64,000 nucleotides of DNA from Capillimicrobium parvum (GTDB lineage: Bacteria > Actinomycetota > Thermoleophilia > Solirubrobacterales > Solirubrobacteraceae). The stretch is taken from contig NZ_CP087164.1 of assembly GCF_021172045.1 (NCBI RefSeq), positions 4,712,001 to 4,776,000 on the forward strand. The letters are read 5' to 3'. A program made the translations under genes and the position numbers. Shown here piece after piece: positions 16,188-24,590 of the stretch. Below the pieces are notes generated by a model that was not told where the DNA came from, did no database searches, and was given only the letters and a program-made list of their open reading frames with translations. Every line of letters starts with the position of its first letter. The first letter of the stretch is position 1.

Positions 16188-17411
16188 TCAGGCGGCGTGC
16201 TCGCCGTGGATGAGGTGCTTGAAGAAGACCGCCGGCAGACCGGCGGTGTCGCCGACGAACCCCGCGGTCGACATGAACGCCACGAAGTTCGCGCGTGCGC
16301 TCGTGACCGCGCCGGAGATCGGCGACGACGCCGGCGCGTGCGCGAGCGGATGGATGTTGCCGCTGTTGTTGTTGCGGAAGTAGAGGACCGACGTCGCGCG
16401 TTCGTTGACGAACACGACGATCCCCCGGGTGGCGGCGAACGCGGTGATGCCGCCGTTGAAGCTGTGGCCGCCGAGGCTGCGCCCGCCGCGTCGCGTCGCC
16501 GAGATGAGATCGGTCCTCGACGGGCCGCCGCGGGGGCCCAGCACCCGCATGTAGACGTCGCGTCCACGGTTGCGGTCGCGGCGCGTCAGTCGCGCGGAGG
16601 TGTCGAAGCTGACCGCCCACCGGTGGCCGTCGTCGTCGCTGACCGTCGGGTCGGCGCCCGGACCGACGCGAGCGACGCGGCCGGCGCGCCGGATGAGCAC
16701 GCTGGCGCCGCGCACCCAGACGATGGCGGTGCCGTCGCGCGCGAAGTGCGGGTCCGCACCGGCGGCCACGCGCTCGGGCATGCCGCCGGCCACGCGGGCG
16801 GAGTAGATCGCGCCGTCGGCCACGAAGGCGACGCGGCGGCACGCGCCGTCGATCGACGCGTCTTCCGCGGGCGGGGCGATCCCGCGGGAGATGAGCCGCG
16901 TGCGGCCGCTGCGCAGGTCGCGCACGAAGACGTCGGAGACGGGGTCGACGTCGTCGGGGGCGAGATTGGAGGCGGTCGACTGAAACGCGACGCAGTGCGG
17001 CGCCCGGCGCATGGAGCCGTCGAGGGCGGGGCGCGTCGAAGCGCCGTCGGCCTGCGCGCCGGCGCTGCTCACGCTCGCGCGCTGCAAGGTCCCGCCGGGG
17101 GCGGACAGCTCGAGTCCGGCCGGGCCTGCAGGACGCGTCCAGACGAACGCGTCGGGCTCGCCATTGGTGTCGGCCGGGACGAGGTTGGTCGCCGTCGAGT
17201 CGAAGGCGGCGTACCGCGTCTGGCGGTCGTCGCCCGACACGGCGGCGTGGCCGGACGGCCCGTCCGGCGGGCCGCCCCTCGGGAGGATGGAGATGGCGAG
17301 CGGGTCGGTGCCGAAGATCGCCGCGGCGCCCGCGCCGGACGGCGCGGCCGCGCAGACGATGCCGGCGAGCGCCGCCAGACATCCGGATGTCAGAAGCCGC
17401 CTGCGTGAAAT
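16188..17411 (-). CDS. Secreted TolB/propeller-like protein with candidate ATT start
   Basis: Repeated blades such as RYAAFDSTATNLVPADTNGEPDAFVW and CVAFQSTASNLAPDDVDPVSDVFVRD resemble PD40/TolB-type beta-propeller repeats of surface proteins. A signal sequence (SRRRLLTSGCLAALAGIVCAA) follows immediately after an ATT codon. No ATG, GTG or TTG lies in frame near it. A GAGGTGA ribosome site stands 4 nt before the ATT. The alternative GTG starts at 17609 and 17618 would add about 66-69 Pro-rich residues and overlap the divergent sigma gene. I therefore propose ATT at 17411 (407 aa). Function unknown. Confidence 0.55.
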   Translation of the reverse strand: MSRRRLLTSGCLAALAGIVCAAAPSGAGAAAIFGTDPLAISILPRGGPPDGPSGHAAVSGDDRQTRYAAFDSTATNLVPADTNGEPDAFVWTRPAGPAGLELSAPGGTLQRASVSSAGAQADGASTRPALDGSMRRAPHCVAFQSTASNLAPDDVDPVSDVFVRDLRSGRTRLISRGIAPPAEDASIDGACRRVAFVADGAIYSARVAGGMPERVAAGADPHFARDGTAIVWVRGASVLIRRAGRVARVGPGADPTVSDDDGHRWAVSFDTSARLTRRDRNRGRDVYMRVLGPRGGPSRTDLISATRRGGRSLGGHSFNGGITAFAATRGIVVFVNERATSVLYFRNNNSGNIHPLAHAPASSPISGAVTSARANFVAFMSTAGFVGDTAGLPAVFFKHLIHGEHAA

Positions 17412-17570
17412 GCCGTCACCTCGCCCCGCCGGTCCGAGCGAGCCTAACCGGGCAATGTTACGCAGGCGAGCCCCGGCCGCGCTGCCCGCGCCGGGTCCAG
17501 GCCGCGGGGGTTTCGGCGGAGCCGCCGGGGAGAATCCCGCCGTCGAGAAACTTCCGGGGGCGTCAGGGGT

Positions 17571-17576
17571 TAGAGT
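17571..17576 (+). promoter_or_regulatory. -10 box of sigma factor gene
   Basis: TAGAGT, 17 nt before the GTG start at 17594. It gives a leader of about 10 nt containing a GAAGGA ribosome site. The -35 region (around 17547-17555) contains GAAACTT, which may be a non-housekeeping element and hence possible autoregulation. Confidence 0.45.
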
Positions 17577-17593
17577 CGGCCGAAGGACACCAC

Positions 17594-19192
17594 GTGGAAG
17601 CCGGCGCACTCCAAGCACCCGCAGGGCTCAGCCGGATCTCGATCGCGGCACCGCTCCTGCGGCTGCGCACCGATGATCAGCTGGTGGCGTTGTTCCGGGC
17701 CGGCAACGAGGACGCCTTCCAGGTCATCTTCGACCGCTATCGCCAGCGCCTGTTCGCCTACACGCGCCAGATGCTGGCCGGCTCACGCCAGGACGCCGAG
17801 GACGCGCTGCAGGACGTGTTCCTGCGCGCGTACGGGGCGCTGCGCGCCAACGACCGCCCGGTGTCGCTGCGCGCGTGGCTGTACCGCGTGGCGCACAACC
17901 GCTGCATCGACCAGCTGCGCCGGCCGGTCCCCGCGAGCGCGGACGTCTTCGACGTCTCCCGCGCGCCGCTGAAGGATCCGATCGACGAGAGCCAGCGTCG
18001 CGAGGACCTGCGCCGGCTCGTCGAGGACGTCCGCCGGCTGCCCGAGGCCCAGCGCTCCGCGCTGCTCATGCGCGAGATGGAAGGGCTCAGCTACCAGGAC
18101 CTCGCCGCGGCGCTCGACGTCACGGTCCCGGCGGTGAAGTCGCTGCTCGTGCGCGCCCGCATCGGGCTCGTCGAGGCGATCGAGGCGCGCGACACCGCCT
18201 GCACCGACATCCGCAACGACCTGCTCGCCTCCTACGACAAGGGCGTGCGCGCGACCGGCAAGGCGCGCCGGCACCTGCGCGACTGCGCCGGCTGCCGCGC
18301 GTACCGCACCCAGCTGCGCAGCGTCCAGCGCGGTCTCGGGGCGCTGAGCCCCGGCCATTCGGGCCCGATCGGCATGCTCGCCAAGGTCTTCGGGATCGGC
18401 GGCGGCGCGGGCGGCGCCGCGGCGGGTGGCACCGCGGTCGTCGGCGGCGGCGGCGCGGCCGTGGTCGGCGGCGGGGCCGCCGCGACGGTCACCGCCTGCA
18501 AGGTTGCCGCGCTCGTCTGCTCGGCGGCGCTGGTCACCGGCGCGGCCTCCGACATCGAGAGCGCCGTGCGCCACGTCGTCCACACGAGGACGCCGGCCGC
18601 CCATGCGGCCACGCCGTCACACGGCGCGCGGCACGCGGCCGCGGGCATGCACGCGTCGCTCACCGCGCCGCACATCGTGCGGCTCCCCGCACGGTCCACC
18701 GCGGGAGCGAGCGCCGCCGCCGCGATCACCACCGCCGCCGTGACGAAGCCCGCGCATCTCGCCGTCGAGTCCGGGCGCGACGAGCCGAGCGCCGCCGTGG
18801 CTTACGCCCACCACGAGGCGCGCGTCATCACGCCCGACGACGAGGTCTACGCCGAACCGCAGAGTCCCACCCAGGGCGCCACGAGCGGCGCCGGGTCGGT
18901 GGCCGGGGCGTCGGCGGGCGACACGGTCGGCGGCGGCGTCAAGGCGCCCGACGAGCCGGCGACGGCGCCGGCGAGCACCACGGGCACCGGGACCTCGGCA
19001 CCGGCGACCGGCACGACCGGGACTCCGTCGGCCGCCACGACGACGGGCACGGCGCCCACGGCCGCGGACGGGACCACCGCGCCCACGACCGGCACGGGCG
19101 CCGCGACCGGGTCGACCGGGACCAGCGGCTCATCGGCGACGGCCGCGCCGCCGGCGCTCACGGTGGCCGCGACGGCCACCGGCTCGCACTGA
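17594..19192 (+). CDS. ECF sigma factor fused to zinc anti-sigma motif, membrane segment and Thr-rich tail
   Basis: 532 aa, GTG start with GAAGGA ribosome site. Order: sigma region 2 (about 40-110), linker, sigma region 4 (about 145-195, HTH YQDLAAALDVTVPAVKSLLVRAR), a zinc-binding anti-sigma-type motif HLRDCAGC (His227, Cys231, Cys234), Gly/Ala-rich linker, one likely transmembrane helix (about 294-317), then some 215 residues of Ala/Thr/Gly-rich tail predicted outside. It resembles published ECF groups with C-terminal zinc-finger/TM extensions. Regulation probably depends on release from the membrane. A paralogous design is at 38385-40091. The leucine dehydrogenase gene follows by 10 nt. 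Confidence 0.82.
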   Translation: MEAGALQAPAGLSRISIAAPLLRLRTDDQLVALFRAGNEDAFQVIFDRYRQRLFAYTRQMLAGSRQDAEDALQDVFLRAYGALRANDRPVSLRAWLYRVAHNRCIDQLRRPVPASADVFDVSRAPLKDPIDESQRREDLRRLVEDVRRLPEAQRSALLMREMEGLSYQDLAAALDVTVPAVKSLLVRARIGLVEAIEARDTACTDIRNDLLASYDKGVRATGKARRHLRDCAGCRAYRTQLRSVQRGLGALSPGHSGPIGMLAKVFGIGGGAGGAAAGGTAVVGGGGAAVVGGGAAATVTACKVAALVCSAALVTGAASDIESAVRHVVHTRTPAAHAATPSHGARHAAAGMHASLTAPHIVRLPARSTAGASAAAAITTAAVTKPAHLAVESGRDEPSAAVAYAHHEARVITPDDEVYAEPQSPTQGATSGAGSVAGASAGDTVGGGVKAPDEPATAPASTTGTGTSAPATGTTGTPSAATTTGTAPTAADGTTAPTTGTGAATGSTGTSGSSATAAPPALTVAATATGSH

Positions 19193-19202
19193 TTCCCTGC
19201 CG

Positions 19203-20258
19203 GTGGAGTACCTCGCCACCCTCGACCACGAGGAGCTGGTGGTCCGGCGCGGCCACCGGTCCGGGCTGTACTCGATCGTCGCGGTGCACTCCACCGTGCG
19301 CGGGCCGGCGCTGGGCGGCTGCCGCATGTGGGTCTACGACGACTCGCGCGCCGCGGTGCGCGACGCGCTGCGGCTGTCGCGCGGGATGACGCTGAAGTCG
19401 GCGGTCGCCGGGCTGGACCTCGGCGGCGGCAAGGGCGTGATCCTCGTACCGGAGGGCATGCCGCCCCTCTCGCCCGCGCGCCGGCGCGATGCGCTGCTGG
19501 ACTTCGGCGACACGGTCGAGTCGATGGGCGGCCGCTACATCACCGCCGAGGACGTCGGCACGTCGGAGAAGGACATGGAGGTCATCGCCGAGCGCACGGC
19601 GCACGTCACCGGCCTGGCGCGCCGCCGCGGCGGCTCGGGCGACCCGTCGCCGTGGACGGCGCTCGGCGTCGAGGTGGCGATCCGCGTGTCGGCGCAGGAG
19701 GCGTTCGGGGCGCCGGGCCTGCGCGGGCGCACCGTCTCGGTGATCGGGCTCGGCCACGTCGGCGCCCGGGTGGCCGGCGCGTGCCGCAGGGCGGGGGCGA
19801 AGCTCGTCGTCGCCGACGTCGACCCGTCCAAGCGCGAGATCGCGCGCCGGCTCGGCGCCCGGTGGGTGACGCCGCCGACCGCGCTGTTCGCCGAGGCCGA
19901 CGTCGTGGCGCCGTGCGCGCTCGGGGGCCTGCTCGACCACGAGACCGTGCCGCGGCTGCGATGCCGGGTCGTCGCCGGCGCGGCGAACAACCAACTCGCC
20001 GACGACGCCATCGCCGACCTGCTGCACGCCCGGGGCATCCTCTGGGCGCCGGACTTCGTGGTCAACGCGGGCGGGATCATCAACATCGCGGTCGAGCTCG
20101 CGCCGGGCGGCTACGACCCGAAGCGAGCGCGGACGCGGGTGCGCGAGATCGGCGACACGCTGCGCCAGACCTACGAGGACGCGCGCGCGATCGACGCGAC
20201 GCCGCTGACCGCGGCACACGAGCTGGCGCGGCGCAACCTGCGCGACGCCGCTCAGTGA
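19203..20258 (+). CDS. Leucine/phenylalanine-type amino-acid dehydrogenase
   Basis: A 351-aa Glu/Leu/Phe/Val dehydrogenase that oxidatively deaminates a branched-chain or aromatic amino acid with NAD. The substrate-binding lysines are Lys65 (GMTLKSA) and the catalytic Lys77 in GGGKGVI. The Rossmann motif is VIGLGHVGARVA at about 181-192. The GTG start lies 11 nt after the sigma stop, so co-transcription is likely. Length matches leucine dehydrogenases (360-370). Exact amino acid is not certain. Confidence 0.88.
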   Translation: MEYLATLDHEELVVRRGHRSGLYSIVAVHSTVRGPALGGCRMWVYDDSRAAVRDALRLSRGMTLKSAVAGLDLGGGKGVILVPEGMPPLSPARRRDALLDFGDTVESMGGRYITAEDVGTSEKDMEVIAERTAHVTGLARRRGGSGDPSPWTALGVEVAIRVSAQEAFGAPGLRGRTVSVIGLGHVGARVAGACRRAGAKLVVADVDPSKREIARRLGARWVTPPTALFAEADVVAPCALGGLLDHETVPRLRCRVVAGAANNQLADDAIADLLHARGILWAPDFVVNAGGIINIAVELAPGGYDPKRARTRVREIGDTLRQTYEDARAIDATPLTAAHELARRNLRDAAQ

Positions 20259-20509
20259 TCGCGCGCCACGCGGCGCACGCGCGGCGGCGGCTCGGCGATC
20301 GGCGGCGCGGGCTCGTCCGGCCCGACCAGGCGCCAGGCGCCGCCGCGGCGGCGCAGCGGCCAGCCCGCGAGCTGCAGCGAGTACAGCGCCTGCGCCGGCA
20401 TCGAGACGCCCGCGTCGCGCAGCAGGCCGATGCTCACCTCCGGATGCTGCTGGAGCAGCTCGAGCGCCCGGCGGGCATCGTCGTTGAGCTCTTCGTGACG
20501 TCCGGCCAT
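20252..20509 (-). CDS. Small protein of unknown function with helical N-terminal half
   Basis: 85 aa, MAGRHEELNDDARRALELLQ... followed by SIGLLRDAGVSMPAQALYSLQLAGWPLRRR, which could be a small winged-helix-like unit, and a proline-rich tail. It starts 14 nt after the stop of the MBL-fold gene and probably belongs to that operon. Its end overlaps the end of the leucine dehydrogenase gene by 7 nt on the other strand. I do not recognise a named family. Confidence 0.6.
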   Translation of the reverse strand: MAGRHEELNDDARRALELLQQHPEVSIGLLRDAGVSMPAQALYSLQLAGWPLRRRGGAWRLVGPDEPAPPIAEPPPRVRRVARDH

Positions 20510-20523
20510 CGCTATCGCCAACC

Positions 20524-21261
20524 CTATGCGACGGGCGGGCCCGGCGGTCGGACCGGGCGCTCGACGCCCTCCGGCAGCCGGTCCTCGGCCTCCAGCTTGT
20601 CGAGGTGCGCGGCGAGCGACAGCGAGGCCGGCGCCCGCAGCGCCGCGGGCGCGTCGCTCCACGCGTCGTCGAGCAGCTCGTCGACCGTGCGCGCGCCGCG
20701 GTCGAGCGCGGCGACCAGGCGGCGCTCGCGCTCGAGCCGGTGCTCGATGAGCGCGCCGATCCGCTGCGCGGGCTCGGTGACGGGATCGCCGTGGCCCGGC
20801 AGCAGCAGCGTCAGGCCGCGCGTGCGCAGGCCCTCGAGCGCCTCCAGGTACTCGCCGAGCTGCGCGGACACGAACACGCTGCCCTCGCCGAGCACGGCGT
20901 CCCCCGTGCAGGCGACCGACCCCCAGATCCACGTCATGGAGTCGGTCGAGTGGCCCGGCGTCCGCACCGCGGTGAGCGGACCGAGACGGCCGGCCACCGC
21001 GACCGGCGGCCCACCGAGGCGCTCCCCGAGAGCGTCCAGCCCCTCGACGTGGTCGATGTGCCCGTGCGTGATCGCGATCCCGCCGGCACCACCGCGCGCC
21101 TGCGCCTCGGCCGCGACCGCATCGAGGTGCACGTCGATCGCGGGGCCCGGGTCGACGATCCAGCAGGGCTCGCGCCCGAGGACCCACGTGTTCGTCCCGG
21201 TCAGCGTCAGCATCCCCGGATTGGGCGCCCGGAGGTGCGCGACGTCGTGTCCGGCGATCAT
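20524..21261 (-). CDS. Metallo-beta-lactamase fold hydrolase (LACTB2/glyoxalase II-like)
   Basis: 245 aa starting MIAGHDVAHLRAPNPGMLT. The zinc motif HGHIDH is in ITHGHIDHVEG (about 66-71 from the start). Further metal ligands are the His in RTPGHSTDS and the Asp in CTGDAVL, with the late ligand in LLPGHGDP. The C-terminal winged segment (about 180-235) is typical of LACTB2-type hydrolases and endoribonuclease-like members. Substrate unknown. Its ATG overlaps the stop of a small upstream ORF (ATGA). Confidence 0.85.
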   Translation of the reverse strand: MIAGHDVAHLRAPNPGMLTLTGTNTWVLGREPCWIVDPGPAIDVHLDAVAAEAQARGGAGGIAITHGHIDHVEGLDALGERLGGPPVAVAGRLGPLTAVRTPGHSTDSMTWIWGSVACTGDAVLGEGSVFVSAQLGEYLEALEGLRTRGLTLLLPGHGDPVTEPAQRIGALIEHRLERERRLVAALDRGARTVDELLDDAWSDAPAALRAPASLSLAAHLDKLEAEDRLPEGVERPVRPPGPPVA

Positions 21262-21392
21262 GGAGCGGCCGCCAGGCGGTCGACGGCGGGCAGCCCGGGG
21301 ATCGGCCGGTCGCACAGGTCCAGGAAGGGCTGGTCGAGCGTGCGGCCGTCGTGCATGACGCGGATCATCCCAGGCTGCTCGGCGGCGGTCAC
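21258..21392 (-). pseudogene. Remnant resembling PQQ-dependent sugar dehydrogenase
   Basis: A GTG-started 44-codon frame encodes AEQPGMIRVMHDGRTLDQPFLDL, close to the EQ.G.IRVVRDG...PFLD block near the N-terminus of soluble glucose/sorbosone dehydrogenases. Nothing of the several-hundred-residue propeller that should follow is present, and an in-frame stop lies 12 nt upstream of the GTG. I read it as a leftover fragment now fused into the leader of the MBL gene, with which it overlaps (ATGA). It could still be translated as a small coupled leader ORF. Confidence 0.45.
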
Positions 21393-21463
21393 TCGGCGGA
21401 GCCGTCAAGCGAAGCGGCGGGGCGCGGCGACGGCGGCGCGCATCCCGCCGAGACGCCCAGGGG

Positions 21464-22072
21464 TCAGGCGAGCAGCCCGAGCCGCTGCGCGCGCTGGACC
21501 GCCTCGGCGCGGTTGCGCACCTCGAGCTTGCGGAACACGTTGCGCGTGTAGTCCTTGACCGTGTGGTGGCTGAGGTGCAGCTGGTCGGCGATCTCGCGGT
21601 TCGTGGCGCCGGTGGCCACCAGCGCGAGCACCTCGCGCTCGCGCTCGGTCAGCTGCTCCTGCGTGCGCGGCGGCGCCTCGCCGAACACCTCGCCGCCGAG
21701 GCCGATGACGCGGATCGCCGCCATCACGTCGCGCGCGCCGAGCCCCTTGGACACGAACCCGGACGCGCCCGCCGCGCGCGCCGCCGCGGCCGACATCCGC
21801 CCCGACCCGCTGAACAGCAGCACGTTCGTCATCTCCGAGCGCGTCCGCAGCTCGCGGCACAGCTCGGCGCCCGAGGCGGTGCCGAGGAACAGGTCGACGA
21901 GGGCGACGTGGGGCTCGTAGCGGTCGGCGAGCTCCAGCGCCTCCTCGCCGTTGGACGCCACCAGGCAGCGCTCGACCCACTCCTGGCTGGACAGCAGCGC
22001 GCGCAGGCCCCAGTGGACGACCTCGTGGTCGTCGACGATCAGGACGCGCAGCTTCTCGTTGTGGCGCCTCAT
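21464..22072 (-). CDS. LuxR/NarL-family response regulator
   Basis: 202 aa. The receiver domain has Asp14-Asp15 and phospho-acceptor Asp60 (HVALVDLFLG). The C-terminal LuxR HTH (about 137-202) carries LTEREREVLALVATGATNREIADQL and TVKDYTRNVFRKL. It is the partner of the GAF histidine kinase just upstream: the two genes overlap by 4 nt (ATGA), a standard NarL-type two-component pair. Target genes are unknown. Confidence 0.93.
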   Translation of the reverse strand: MRRHNEKLRVLIVDDHEVVHWGLRALLSSQEWVERCLVASNGEEALELADRYEPHVALVDLFLGTASGAELCRELRTRSEMTNVLLFSGSGRMSAAAARAAGASGFVSKGLGARDVMAAIRVIGLGGEVFGEAPPRTQEQLTEREREVLALVATGATNREIADQLHLSHHTVKDYTRNVFRKLEVRNRAEAVQRAQRLGLLA

Positions 22073-23196
22073 GCCAGCGGCGCGACCAGCCGCACGCGCC
22101 AGTGGTCGTCGTCGCTCGCGCCGAACTCGACCAGCCCGCCGTGGCGCAGCGCCTCCAGCGCGCACAGCCGCAGCCCGACCCCGGCGCCGCGGCCCTTGCC
22201 GTCGCCGCCGAGCACCCCGTCGTTGACGACGGTCATGTGCAGCGCGTCGTCCTCGCAGCCGACCGACACGACGATCGCGGTGGCGCTCGCGTGCTTGTCG
22301 GCGTTGCGCAGCGCCTCGCGCAGGACCGACTGCGCGAGCGGCTCGTACGTCGGCGGCACCTCGCACCCGCCGGACCAGCGGACGTCCAGCGGCGTCTGCT
22401 CGGGCAGGCGGCGGATGCGCTCGAGCTCGGCGCGCAGCGTCGTCGCCGCCGGCTCGACGAGGTCCTGCGCCATCGGCCGCTCGATGAGGTCGCGCAACTC
22501 GTTCATCGCCCGCTCGGCCTCCTCCGCGCAGCGCTCGCGCTCGTCGCCGTCCAGCGGGTCGCCGGAGCGCAGCAGCGCCGTGATGCCGAAGAGCCGCTGG
22601 ATGACCGAGTCGTGCAGCTCGCGCGCCAGCGCGAGGCGCTCGGAGAGGTGCTGGTTGAGCAGCTGCTGGCGGGTGGCGACGCGCACGCTGGCGGCCAGCG
22701 CCGCCGTCTTGCCCAGGCGCAGCAACCGGTCGCGCTCGGCGGCGCTCAGGCGGAAGGCGCGCCCGCCGCGGTCGGAGACGATCACCCCGCGCCAACGGCC
22801 GGCGGCGCGCAGCGGCGTGCAGGCGACGGTCTGCAGGTCGAAGGCGCGGACGTAGGCGCCAGGCAGGGCCTCGTCGCTCAGGGGGCCGGTGAGGACGACG
22901 ACGTCCTCCTGGCCGATCGCGCCCCGGACGAGGCCCGAGGCGTCGAGCGGCAGGTTGATCTCGGCCACGACGGCGGCGTCGAAGCCGTGGCTGCCCATCG
23001 GGCGCACCGCGCGGCGCACGTCGTCCATGAGGAACAGCAGCGCGCGGTCCATGCCGACGAGCTCGCAGACCGCCTGGCACAGCCGGCTGTAGTACTCCGA
23101 GCGCGGGGCGGCGTGGAAGTCCTCCTCGTCGACCTCGCCGAGCAGGCCGACGATGAGATCGACGACATCGACGGGAGCGGTCTCGGCGGCGGCCAT
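22069..23196 (-). CDS. GAF-domain sensor histidine kinase (HisKA_3, NarX/DesK type)
   Basis: 375 aa, cytosolic, no membrane helices. The GAF domain spans about 35-170. The DHp helix has His195 in RELHDSVIQRLFG, the HisKA_3 signature. The ATPase part has REALRNADKHA (N box), VVNDGVLG and GAGVGLRL (G box). The start at 23196 is chosen for the AAGGGG ribosome site 7 nt upstream. A GAF with no obvious cysteine ligands suggests sensing of a small cytosolic signal. It overlaps the response regulator gene. Confidence 0.9.
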   Translation of the reverse strand: MAAAETAPVDVVDLIVGLLGEVDEEDFHAAPRSEYYSRLCQAVCELVGMDRALLFLMDDVRRAVRPMGSHGFDAAVVAEINLPLDASGLVRGAIGQEDVVVLTGPLSDEALPGAYVRAFDLQTVACTPLRAAGRWRGVIVSDRGGRAFRLSAAERDRLLRLGKTAALAASVRVATRQQLLNQHLSERLALARELHDSVIQRLFGITALLRSGDPLDGDERERCAEEAERAMNELRDLIERPMAQDLVEPAATTLRAELERIRRLPEQTPLDVRWSGGCEVPPTYEPLAQSVLREALRNADKHASATAIVVSVGCEDDALHMTVVNDGVLGGDGKGRGAGVGLRLCALEALRHGGLVEFGASDDDHWRVRLVAPLA

Positions 23197-23232
23197 GGTC
23201 TGCCCCTTGACGGTATCGCCCCCCACAACAAA

Positions 23233-23260
23233 GAGCGCCCCGGAGGGGACCGGGGCGCTC
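23233..23260 (-). terminator. Intrinsic terminator or attenuator before the histidine kinase
   Basis: An 11-bp perfect stem (arms 23233-23243 and 23250-23260) with a 6-nt loop is followed on the minus strand by TTTGTTG, a U-rich tail. It lies downstream of the holin-like gene and only 36 nt before the kinase start, so it can end the upstream transcript or attenuate the kinase operon. Confidence 0.65.
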
Positions 23261-23318
23261 GGGGAGGAGAGGGTGTCCCACAAGGGGACGGGTATTCGCT
23301 ATGTGAAGTGAACGTGAG

Positions 23319-23332
23319 CGACCAGCTGGTCG
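23319..23332. promoter_or_regulatory. 14-bp perfect palindrome, candidate operator
   Basis: CGACCAGCTGGTCG is a perfect palindrome in the 230-nt gap between the kinase operon and the holin-like gene. It is about 60 nt upstream of the terminator-like hairpin and 120 nt upstream of the kinase start. A dimeric regulator site is plausible. Nothing else in the gap is recognisable. Confidence 0.35.
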
Positions 23333-23425
23333 ATATGAGTCACGGTCACGGTCGAAACGTACCGCCGGGCCTGGGTCCATGACAACGCATTGGATCCACA
23401 CTTCCCCCAAGTGGGGGGGCCGGTC

Positions 23426-23791
23426 TCAGTCCTCGTCCTTGATGCGGCGGAAGACGGTGGCCGACAGCACCGCGTTGACGGCCCAGACGATGATCGTCGC
23501 GCCCACGGCCGAGCCGAAGCCGGCGATGGTGAAGTCGGGGACGAGCCAGCTCGTGATGTAGAGCATCAGCAGGTTCACGAAGAACAGCGCGATGCCGAGC
23601 GTGAGGATGATCACCGGCAGCGAGAGCACCGTGACGACCGGGCGCACGAGCCAGTTGACGACGCTGAAGACGAGGGCGGCGAGGAGGAGCGCCCACCAGC
23701 TGTCGCCGTAGTCGATGCCGTCGAGCAGGCCCGCCGCCACGAAGAGGGCCGCGACGTTGCCGATCCAGGCGATGAGAAGGCGGCGCAGCAT
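23426..23791 (-). CDS. Phage holin family / YvlD-like membrane protein
   Basis: 121 aa with four likely transmembrane helices (about 5-22, 33-50, 54-75, 90-112). WWALLLAALVFSVVNWLVRPVVTVLSLP and LGIALFFVNLLMLYITSWLVPDF are the hallmark blocks of Phage_holin_4_2 (YvlD), a chromosomal family of unknown function often tied to envelope stress. No phage genes are nearby, so this is not prophage evidence. Confidence 0.85.
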   Translation of the reverse strand: MLRRLLIAWIGNVAALFVAAGLLDGIDYGDSWWALLLAALVFSVVNWLVRPVVTVLSLPVIILTLGIALFFVNLLMLYITSWLVPDFTIAGFGSAVGATIIVWAVNAVLSATVFRRIKDED

Positions 23792-23842
23792 CGGCGGCCG
23801 TCAAGCATGCCGGATCGCGCCGCCGGACGGCTCCCCCGCGCA

Positions 23843-24526
23843 TCAGTCGCGCAGCACGTAGCCCACGCCGCGGACCGTGTGCAGCAGGCGCGGCTCGCCA
23901 CCCTCCTCGAGCTTGCGCCGCAGGTAGCCGACGTAGACGCCGAGCGAGTTCGACGCCGGCCCGAAGTCGTAGCCCCACACGCGCTCGAAGATCGCCGAGC
24001 GAGTGAGGACCTGGCGCGGGTGCGTCAGCAACAGCTCGAGCAGCGAGTACTCGGTGCGCGACAGCTCGATGCGGCGGCTGCCGCGCTGCACCTCGTGGGC
24101 GGCGAGGTCCATCGAGAGGTCGGCGAAGCGCAGCGTCCCGGACCGCTGCTCTGCGCCGTCGCCGTCGTCGGCGCGGCGCAGCAGGGCCCGGACGCGCGCC
24201 TGCAGCTCGCGCAGGGCGAACGGCTTGACGAGGTAGTCGTCGGCGCCCGCGTCGAGGCCGGCGACGCGGTCGTCGATCGCGTCGCGGGCGGTGAGCATCA
24301 GCACCGGCGTGCGGTCGCCCGCGTCGCGCAGGCGCCGGCACACCTCGATGCCGTCGATGCTCGGGAGCCCGATGTCGAGCACGATCATGTCGACGTGGCG
24401 GGTGGCGAGCACGTCGAGCGCGTCCCGGCCGTCGCCGGCCAGCACGACGTCGTGGCGCTCGAGCGCGAGCGCCCGTTCCAGCGCCGAGCGCACGCCCGGC
24501 TCGTCGTCGACGACCAGCACTCTCAC
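23843..24526 (-). CDS. OmpR/PhoB-family response regulator
   Basis: 227 aa from the GTG at 24526 (MRVLVVDDEPG; a GTG two codons earlier is also possible). Receiver: Asp7-Asp8, phospho-acceptor Asp51 (MIVLDIGLP), Lys100 in DYLVKPF. The winged-helix DNA-binding domain covers about 128-225 (RIELSRTEYSLLELLL...VRGVGYVL). It most resembles MprA/TcrA-type regulators. No histidine kinase is adjacent, so it is an orphan in this window. Confidence 0.92.
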   Translation of the reverse strand: MRVLVVDDEPGVRSALERALALERHDVVLAGDGRDALDVLATRHVDMIVLDIGLPSIDGIEVCRRLRDAGDRTPVLMLTARDAIDDRVAGLDAGADDYLVKPFALRELQARVRALLRRADDGDGAEQRSGTLRFADLSMDLAAHEVQRGSRRIELSRTEYSLLELLLTHPRQVLTRSAIFERVWGYDFGPASNSLGVYVGYLRRKLEEGGEPRLLHTVRGVGYVLRD

Positions 24527-24590
24527 GCGCACAGCATGACGCTCCGGCTCATGGCCGGCGATGGCACCGGCGGGCACCCCGGCGGCCTCG

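Noticed and set aside
23426-23791. Prophage holin
   Set aside because: It belongs to the chromosomal YvlD/Phage_holin_4_2 family, and no phage structural, lysis or integration genes are nearby.
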